The position numbers were made by a program, and so were the translations under genes. A stretch of 64,000 nt of DNA from NCBI GenBank assembly GCA_017440925.1, contig JAFSAP010000073.1, positions 1 to 64,000 on the forward strand, given 5' to 3'. Under the pieces are notes generated by a model, which was not told the origin of the DNA, ran no database searches, and saw nothing but the letters and a program-made list of their open reading frames with translations. This DNA comes from Oscillospiraceae bacterium (GTDB taxonomy: Bacteria; Bacillota; Clostridia; Oscillospirales; Oscillospiraceae). Numbering within the stretch: position 1 is the first letter of the stretch; every line of letters begins with the position of its first letter. Below are positions 59,084 to 64,000 of the stretch, piece after piece.

Positions 59084-59254
59084 TTAGCCTTCCTCGATAG
59101 CGCTGACGGGGCACTGGTCAGCACAAGCGCCGCAGGAAACGCAGACATCGGGGTTGATTTCGTACTTGCCGTCGCCTTCAGCAATAGCGCTGACGGGGCA
59201 CTGGTCAGCACAAGCACCGCAGGAAACACAAGCATCAGTAATGATGTAAGCCAT
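59084..59254 (-). CDS. 2[4Fe-4S] ferredoxin
   Basis: A 56-residue clostridial-type ferredoxin. Both cluster motifs are complete: CVSCGACADQCP at residues 9-20 and again at 38-49, each followed by VSAI. It carries low-potential electrons for enzymes such as pyruvate:ferredoxin oxidoreductase and hydrogenases. ATG 59254 has TTGGAGG upstream; stop TAA at 59086-59084. The two halves are almost identical in DNA over some 40 bases (GTTTCCTGCGG-GCTTG and onward), which shows recent duplication or gene conversion. It has its own terminator. Confidence 0.94.
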   Translation of the reverse strand: MAYIITDACVSCGACADQCPVSAIAEGDGKYEINPDVCVSCGACADQCPVSAIEEG

Positions 59255-59405
59255 GGTATTACCTCCAAGTAGTTTTTATATACGTTATGTATTAACGTTA
59301 TTTCCATTCTATCACTTATTTCGGAAATTGCAATTCCTTTTTTCGTTGAGTTGAATAAAAATTCCGGTTGCTGGCGAAAATTTTTCCGGAAAAGGGAGGG
59401 ATCTT

Positions 59406-61730
59406 GTGCGTTATCATGCGCTAACTGCAGAACTGATTCAGCTGTCGGGGCAAAAAGCCCGTCATTTTGGCCACAGCTATGTGGGTACTGCCCATCTGCT
59501 GGTAGCACTGTCATTCCTGCCGGGAGGCACCGGGCAGTTTCTGCGCAGTATGGGGCTGGATCCGGAACTGACGGAGGCCATGGCACAGCTGCTATACGGC
59601 ATGGGAACGCCGGAACTGCCTCTGCCTCAGGGACTCACCCGGGAAGTTCGCCGGATATTGCAGCAGGCGGCCCAGGAGGCCCGGCGTCAGCAGTGCCGGG
59701 AGATCCAGCCGGTGCATGTGCTGCTGGCACTGGCCCGGCAGCAGGGGACTGCGGCAGAGGAATTGCTGGAATTGAACGGGATCAGCTGTGAAACATTGTT
59801 TACCCATACGGTGGAATATCTGCAGTGGGAGACGGTATCTTCTGAAAAGGTGAAAAGGGAGGCGGTTGCCACGAAACTGTTGGAGCAATTCAGCGAAGAT
59901 CTGATACAAAAGGTAAGCACCATGGAACCGGTGATCGGCAGAGAGCGGGAGATCGATATGGTGGTCAGCATTCTCTGCCGGAAGCATAAGAACAACCCTG
60001 CGCTCATCGGGGAACCCGGCGTGGGAAAAACAGCCATTGCCGAAGGACTGGCCCAGAGAATGGCGGTGGGAAATGTGCCGCCCCAGCTGAAGGAAAAACG
60101 GCTGGTCAGTCTCAATATGTCCAACCTGGTGGCAGGCACCAAATACCGGGGCGAGTTTGAAGAACGGCTCCGGGATGTACTGGCGGAGATCCGGCGGGGC
60201 GGCGATGTGATCTTATTTGTGGATGAAATGCATACCATTGTGGGTGCCGGTGCTGCCGAAGGGGCGATTGATGCGGCCAACATTTTCAAACCGGCCCTGG
60301 GCAGGGGAGAACTGCAGATCCTGGGTGCCACGACCCGGGAGGAGTACCGGCGGTATATCGAAAAGGATGCAGCGCTGGAACGGCGTTTTCGACCGGTTGC
60401 TGTGGAAGAGCCGGCCCAGGAAACAGCCATGGCCATCCTGCGGGCGCTGAAGCCGGGCCTGGAGAGGCATCACCATCTGAAGATCACAGAAGAGGCAGTC
60501 CGGGAATCCGTAAAGTTGTCTGTGCGGTATCTGCCGGATCTGTACCTGCCGGATAAGGCCATCGACCTACTGGATGAAGCAGCAGCCAAAGCCCGTATGG
60601 AGGAGATGTATCCCGCAAGAACCGGGACAGCCCGGAAAGAACTGGAACAGGAACTCCATGCTGCCGTTCGGGAACGCCGGTTTGAAAAGGCGGCGGAACT
60701 TCGGGATAAAATGCAGAAAATGGCGGCAAAAGGTGATGGAAAGCGGGGCCGCAGTGTCACGGGCCAGGAGGTTGCCAAGGTGGTAGCGGAACGGACGGGG
60801 ATTCCCATAGGGCGTCTGACAGCATCGGAGCGGGAACGCCTCCTGGGACTGGAGGGTATTCTGAGCAGTCAGGTCGTGGGACAGTCCAAGGCAGTATCAG
60901 CGGTGGCGGAGGCTGTCCGCCGGGGCTTTTCCGGCATTCGGGATGGCTCCCGCCCCATTGCCTGCATGCTGTTTACCGGCCCCACCGGCGTGGGCAAAAC
61001 GGAACTCTGCCGGGCTCTGGCAGCAGAAATTTATGGCAGCCGGGAAGCAATGATCCGGTTGGACATGACAGAGTATATGGAAAAACAGTCGGTATCCCGG
61101 CTCATTGGCGCGCCTCCCGGCTATGTGGGCTATGAGGATGGCGGCAAGTTGACGGAGGCAGTCCGCCGCCGGCCATACTGTCTGGTGCTGCTGGATGAAC
61201 TGGAAAAGGCACATCCGGATGTTCTGGGGATCCTGCTCCAGATCATGGAGGAAGGGTGCCTGACGGATTCCACAGGCCGCCGTGTCAGCTTCAAAAATGC
61301 CATCGTGGTCATGACCTCCAATGTGGGTGGAGAACTTCGGGGAGAGGGATTGGGCTTCTGTGCAGCAGGGAAAGAAAACGAGGTGAACCAGGCAGTGCAG
61401 CAGGCCTTCACGCCCGAATTTCTGGGACGGCTGGACAATATCATTTGCTTTGAGGCTCTGGGAGATGCAGCCATGGAAACCATTGCCTGGAAATATCTGC
61501 ATCTGCTGCAGGAACGGACAGCAGCGGCTGGAACACAGCTGCAGATTCCGGAGGAACTGGCATCCTCTCTGGGACAACGGTGCCGGGGAAAGGATGGGGC
61601 CCGGCAGCTGCGCCGCCTTGTACAGACAGAGGTGGAAGGGCCTTTGGCCAGCTTTCTGCTTCGCAGCAGCCGCCGTCCTGCCCGTGTGAAGCTCCGTTGT
61701 GAAGGAAAAGAAATCAGCTTTTGTTCCTAA
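59406..61730 (+). CDS. ClpC-like ATP-dependent Clp protease ATP-binding subunit
   Basis: A 774-residue Hsp100 unfoldase. The N-terminal Clp repeat domain (residues 1-140) contains HSYVGTAHLLVALSF and PVHVLLALARQQGT. AAA domain 1 has Walker A GEPGVGKT (about 202) and ILFVDEMHTIVGAG. A short UVR-like middle helix (ERRFEKAAELRDKM, about 425) separates it from AAA domain 2 with GPTGVGKT (about 524) and LDELEKAHPDV. The layout is ClpC rather than ClpB, since the long coiled-coil middle domain is missing. No clear ClpP-binding loop was identified. The start is GTG 59406 after GGGAGGG. mcsA/mcsB/ctsR are not adjacent. Confidence 0.9.
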   Translation: MRYHALTAELIQLSGQKARHFGHSYVGTAHLLVALSFLPGGTGQFLRSMGLDPELTEAMAQLLYGMGTPELPLPQGLTREVRRILQQAAQEARRQQCREIQPVHVLLALARQQGTAAEELLELNGISCETLFTHTVEYLQWETVSSEKVKREAVATKLLEQFSEDLIQKVSTMEPVIGREREIDMVVSILCRKHKNNPALIGEPGVGKTAIAEGLAQRMAVGNVPPQLKEKRLVSLNMSNLVAGTKYRGEFEERLRDVLAEIRRGGDVILFVDEMHTIVGAGAAEGAIDAANIFKPALGRGELQILGATTREEYRRYIEKDAALERRFRPVAVEEPAQETAMAILRALKPGLERHHHLKITEEAVRESVKLSVRYLPDLYLPDKAIDLLDEAAAKARMEEMYPARTGTARKELEQELHAAVRERRFEKAAELRDKMQKMAAKGDGKRGRSVTGQEVAKVVAERTGIPIGRLTASERERLLGLEGILSSQVVGQSKAVSAVAEAVRRGFSGIRDGSRPIACMLFTGPTGVGKTELCRALAAEIYGSREAMIRLDMTEYMEKQSVSRLIGAPPGYVGYEDGGKLTEAVRRRPYCLVLLDELEKAHPDVLGILLQIMEEGCLTDSTGRRVSFKNAIVVMTSNVGGELRGEGLGFCAAGKENEVNQAVQQAFTPEFLGRLDNIICFEALGDAAMETIAWKYLHLLQERTAAAGTQLQIPEELASSLGQRCRGKDGARQLRRLVQTEVEGPLASFLLRSSRRPARVKLRCEGKEISFCS

Positions 61731-61807
61731 ATGATAGAACGGATGTTCGAAAATTAAAAAATCAAGGTGTTTTTTTAGGTGAATCCGAAAAAATAAACGA
61801 AAAAAGA

Positions 61808-61836
61808 TTGATTTTTCGGTTCAGTGGTTGTATACT
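61808..61836 (+). promoter_or_regulatory. Promoter of the mraZ division cluster
   Basis: TTGATT (61808-61813), 17 bp, TATACT (61831-61836). The gap 61731-61894 has no other gene. Confidence 0.65.
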
Positions 61837-61852
61837 GTCTGTAATTGGAGCA

Positions 61853-61882
61853 AAAGGGTAGCAAAGTGGAGCAAAAGGGAAT
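61853..61882 (+). promoter_or_regulatory. MraZ box: three tandem 10-bp repeats
   Basis: AAAGGGTAGC, AAAGTGGAGC and AAAAGGGAAT lie head to tail directly downstream of the promoter. The middle one matches the AAAGTG-type unit described for MraZ of Mollicutes. Autorepression by MraZ is the likely purpose. Confidence 0.6.
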
Positions 61883-61894
61883 GGAGGTGAGCAC

Positions 61895-62323
61895 ATGATC
61901 GGCAAATACAGCGCGAAACTGGATGAGAAGAACCGTTTATTCGTCCCGTCCAAACTGCGAGGCGAACTGGGAGACAATTTCTTTGTGACCCTGGGCGTCA
62001 ACTGCGGTCATCGGTGCCTCACCATTTATACTGCCGAAGAATGGCAGACTTTAAGCGCCAATTATAATGCCCTTTCCATTTCCCAGCGTGCAGGCGCTAC
62101 CAGCCTGATCTTTATGAACGCTGCCGAATGCAGTCCTGATAAGCAGTTCCGTTTTGCGCTGACCCCCTTCCTGCTGCAGTATGCAGGCATTGACCGGGAG
62201 GTCATGATCGTTGGCCGTGCGGGCCAGGCGGAAATTTGGGATGCAAGTGAATTTGCTGCCTTTGAAGCTGAGAATCTTACCCCAGAAAAACTGCTGGCAT
62301 CTCTGGAGGCGATCGGACTATGA
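61895..62323 (+). CDS. mraZ: Transcriptional regulator MraZ
   Basis: A 142-residue protein with two AbrB-like subdomains: MIGKYSAKLDEKNRLFVPSKLRGELGD at the start and KQFRFALTPFLLQYAGIDREVMIVGRAGQAEIWD in the second half. It forms ring oligomers, binds direct repeats in its own leader and controls the division and cell-wall cluster. ATG 61895 follows GGAGGTG. The rsmH start overlaps its stop as ATGA. The repeats at 61853-61882 are the probable operator. Confidence 0.95.
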   Translation: MIGKYSAKLDEKNRLFVPSKLRGELGDNFFVTLGVNCGHRCLTIYTAEEWQTLSANYNALSISQRAGATSLIFMNAAECSPDKQFRFALTPFLLQYAGIDREVMIVGRAGQAEIWDASEFAAFEAENLTPEKLLASLEAIGL

Positions 62324-63255
62324 GTGAATTTCATCATGTTTCCGTCCTTCTGGAAGAATGCATCGAGGGCTTGAATATCAGACCCGATGGCATTTATGTG
62401 GATGGTACCCTGGGCGGTGCCGGACATTCCAGTCACATTGCAGCAAAGCTTACCACCGGACACCACATTGGCATTGACCGGGATCCTATTGCACTGAAAG
62501 CCGCCGGACAGCGGCTTGCGCCCTATGCTGACCGGGTCACACTGGTGCATTCCAACTTCTGCGAGATTGCAAAGGTTTTGGATGACCTGGGTATTGCAGG
62601 TGTAGATGGCATTTTGCTGGATCTGGGTGTTTCCAGTCCGCAGCTGGATGATGGCGACCGGGGCTTTTCCTATATGGTGGATGCGCCCTTGGATATGCGT
62701 ATGAACAATGAGGACAGCTTGAGCGCCGATACTGTGGTAAACACCTGGTCATATGAAGAGCTCAAGCGTATCCTTTATGATTATGGTGAGGAACGGTATG
62801 CCCCGAAAATTGCAGCTGCCATCTGCAGCCGCAGGGAGTCTGCCCCCATCCGAACTACCCTGGAGCTGGTGGACGTGATCAAAAGCGCTATGCCTGCCAG
62901 TGCCCTCCGGGAGAAGCAGCACCCCGCCAAGCGCAGCTTCCAGGCCATCCGTATTGCGGTGAATGACGAGCTGAATTCCGTAGCCAAGGTCATGGAGGAT
63001 GCCATCCCCCGGCTGAACAAGGGTGGACGTCTGGCGGTCATTACCTTCCATTCTCTGGAAGACCGCATTGTGAAAAATGCAATGGCGGCTGCAGCCAAGG
63101 GCTGCACCTGCCCTCCCAGCTTCCCGGTCTGTGTCTGCGGCAAAAAACCCCAGGTGCAGATCATTACCCGAAAGCCCATCGTATCAGGCGAGGAGGAGCT
63201 GGAGCGCAACCCAAGAGCCCGGAGTGCAAAGCTTCGGATCTGTGAAAAAATCTAG
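62320..63255 (+). CDS. rsmH: 16S rRNA (cytosine(1402)-N4)-methyltransferase
   Basis: A 311-residue SAM-dependent enzyme that N4-methylates C1402 of 16S rRNA. Landmarks: FHHVSVLLEECIEGL, the SAM site YVDGTLGGAGHSSHIA, LLDLGVSSPQLDDGDRGFSY, PAKRSFQAIRIAVNDEL and LAVITFHSLEDRIVKNAM. Length is normal. It overlaps mraZ by four bases and is followed by the ftsL-like gene, the standard division-cluster order. Confidence 0.96.
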   Translation: MSEFHHVSVLLEECIEGLNIRPDGIYVDGTLGGAGHSSHIAAKLTTGHHIGIDRDPIALKAAGQRLAPYADRVTLVHSNFCEIAKVLDDLGIAGVDGILLDLGVSSPQLDDGDRGFSYMVDAPLDMRMNNEDSLSADTVVNTWSYEELKRILYDYGEERYAPKIAAAICSRRESAPIRTTLELVDVIKSAMPASALREKQHPAKRSFQAIRIAVNDELNSVAKVMEDAIPRLNKGGRLAVITFHSLEDRIVKNAMAAAAKGCTCPPSFPVCVCGKKPQVQIITRKPIVSGEEELERNPRARSAKLRICEKI

Positions 63256-63279
63256 GATCATCCGGAAGGGAAGAGCATC

Positions 63280-63753
63280 ATGGCTTTAAAACCGGAAATT
63301 CAATATATTGGCCAGTTTTATGTTCACGGAAGTGAAGCTAAGGCAGTAGAGGTCAAAGAGGTAGAGAAGAAGTCTGAATATAAGCTTCCGCTGCACCGCT
63401 TTGAAAATGTGCAGAAGATCCATGTGGATCCTCTGGCTGTCTGCTCCATCGTGCTTGCAGTTGCAATGCTGGTTTGCATGGTGGCATGCACCATGCAGAT
63501 CCCTACAGCCTGGGAGGAACTGGAAGAAGTCAACCGGTACGTTTACAATCTGGAGGCAATCCACCGGCAGCGGGTATCTGAGTACCGCTCCAGTTATGAT
63601 TTGGAGGAAGTGCGGACTAGGGCGGAGGCCATGGGAATGATTCCTGCATCGCAGGCCAAGACCATGGAGCTGACCGTTACGATTCCGGAACCGAAAGCCG
63701 GCCCCACATTGTGGGAGGATTTTGTGTGGTTTATGGAAGGACTTTTCGCATAA
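63280..63753 (+). CDS. FtsL-like cell-division membrane protein
   Basis: A 157-residue single-pass protein: about 50 cytoplasmic residues, one membrane span (about 51-72), then an outer coiled-coil helix (AWEELEEVNRYVYNLEAIHRQRV) and the segment LEEVRTRAEAMGMIPASQAK common to FtsL/septum-initiator proteins. Sequence similarity in this family is low, so the call depends largely on position between rsmH and a penicillin-binding protein gene. FtsL would bridge FtsB/DivIC and the septal synthase. The ribosome site is GGAAGGGAAGAG before ATG 63280. Confidence 0.78.
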   Translation: MALKPEIQYIGQFYVHGSEAKAVEVKEVEKKSEYKLPLHRFENVQKIHVDPLAVCSIVLAVAMLVCMVACTMQIPTAWEELEEVNRYVYNLEAIHRQRVSEYRSSYDLEEVRTRAEAMGMIPASQAKTMELTVTIPEPKAGPTLWEDFVWFMEGLFA

Positions 63754-63790
63754 AGACAGTCTGCCCCCATAGAATTAAGAGAACAGCTGC

Positions 63791-63823
63791 AATGGGCGGC
63801 GAGGGTTTCCCTTGCTGCCCATT
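63791..63823 (+). other. Hairpin between the ftsL-like gene and the PBP gene
   Basis: AATGGGCGGC...AGGG pairs with CCCTTGCTGCCCATT around TTT; no clean T run. Possible attenuator or mRNA-processing structure. Confidence 0.4.
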
Positions 63824-63859
63824 TATGCCCTTATCTTAAAAAATGGGAGGATTGGTCGG

Positions 63860-64000
63860 ATGCCCCGAAAAAAACAACGGTTTGAACGGCTGCGGATGGA
63901 CAGCGGGCAGCACCGCAGGATCGGGATCGTGATGGTAGCCCTGGGGATGCTGGCTTTTGTGCCGGTGGGACTGCGGCTGTATGGGCTGATGGTGCACGAC
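63860..64000 (+). CDS. Penicillin-binding protein, N-terminal start (FtsI/SpoVD-like, partial)
   Basis: An open frame of 47 codons that runs off the window. It starts at ATG 63860 with GGGAGG upstream. A basic N-terminus (PRKKQRFERLRMDSGQHRR) precedes one membrane span (GIVMVALGMLAFVPVGLRLYGLMV), the usual start of class B penicillin-binding proteins. Its place after mraZ-rsmH-ftsL predicts FtsI/PBP2B or SpoVD. The transpeptidase domain is not visible, so the name rests on context. Confidence 0.7.
   Translation, partial: MPRKKQRFERLRMDSGQHRRIGIVMVALGMLAFVPVGLRLYGLMVHD

Noticed and set aside
1..64000. CRISPR arrays, tRNA, rRNA, prophage or conjugative-element genes
   Set aside because: No spaced direct-repeat arrays, cloverleaf sequences, rRNA blocks or phage/conjugation proteins were found on reading the window.

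Overview
The window looks like chromosome of a moderate-GC, low-complexity Firmicute of class Clostridia, most like a gut Oscillospiraceae/Ruminococcaceae member. This rests on strong AGGAGG-type ribosome sites, TTGACA/TATAAT-type promoters, sporulation genes (spmA, spmB, spoVAC, an AbrB-type regulator, Spo0A-like boxes), a VanW protein, a DUF1934 protein next to ddl, and an mraZ-rsmH-ftsL-pbp division cluster. TGA is an ordinary stop here. No rRNA, tRNA or CRISPR array was recognised.

Region by region: 1-3.3 kb holds the end of obg, an AraC-type regulator and a duplicated beta-helix lipoprotein. 3.38-4.11 kb is an IS200-type element with near-identical hairpin ends; its transposase has lost one histidine of the HUH motif. 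4.2-12.7 kb is a sugar-uptake and sugar-processing operon: lipoprotein binding protein, RbsA/RbsC-type ABC transporter, two Gfo/Idh/MocA dehydrogenases (the second broken by one in-frame TGA), two xylose-isomerase-like TIM-barrel proteins and an arylamine N-acetyltransferase. 12.8-15.4 kb is an ECF sigma factor with a membrane partner; a second such pair lies at 51.0-52.9 kb. 16.5-19.5 kb is a lysine riboswitch controlling an amino-acid ABC transporter, which identifies that transporter as a probable lysine importer. 19.7-24.6 kb carries cell-wall genes (murC, ddl, VanW protein). 24.7-36.9 kb is mostly DNA repair (mfd, uvrA, radC, uvrB) with pth, prs and a sensor-kinase-like protein that lacks its phospho-acceptor histidine and has two Spo0A-like boxes at its promoter.

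37.5-41.4 kb is a compact module of a GPH-family symporter, a TetR regulator and a cytoplasmic GH79-like glycosidase, with two matching 14-bp palindromes over the two promoters. It resembles a beta-glucuronide uptake and hydrolysis unit. uxuA and an SDR mannonate oxidoreductase at 48.9-50.9 kb could carry the released glucuronate onward. 41.4-43.2 kb is the activated-methyl cycle (mtnN, luxS) with a LURP-one protein. 43.5-45.5 kb is a membrane pseudo-deacetylase with a very acidic N-terminus. 47.9-48.7 kb is a barnase/barstar pair. 53.7-59.3 kb holds nagB, a DnaQ-like exonuclease, a hairpin-rich gene-free stretch with a possible small RNA, spmAB, an AbrB regulator, rsmI, a tRNA methyltransferase and a small ferredoxin missed by length cut-offs. 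59.4-64.0 kb holds a ClpC-like ATPase and the start of the division cluster with a recognisable MraZ box.

The most noteworthy signals are the histidine-less kinase with Spo0A-like boxes, the GH79/GPH/TetR module with its palindromic operators, the possible ncRNA at 55.74 kb, the mutated IS200 transposase, the pseudo-deacetylase, and the sugar operon with its broken second dehydrogenase.
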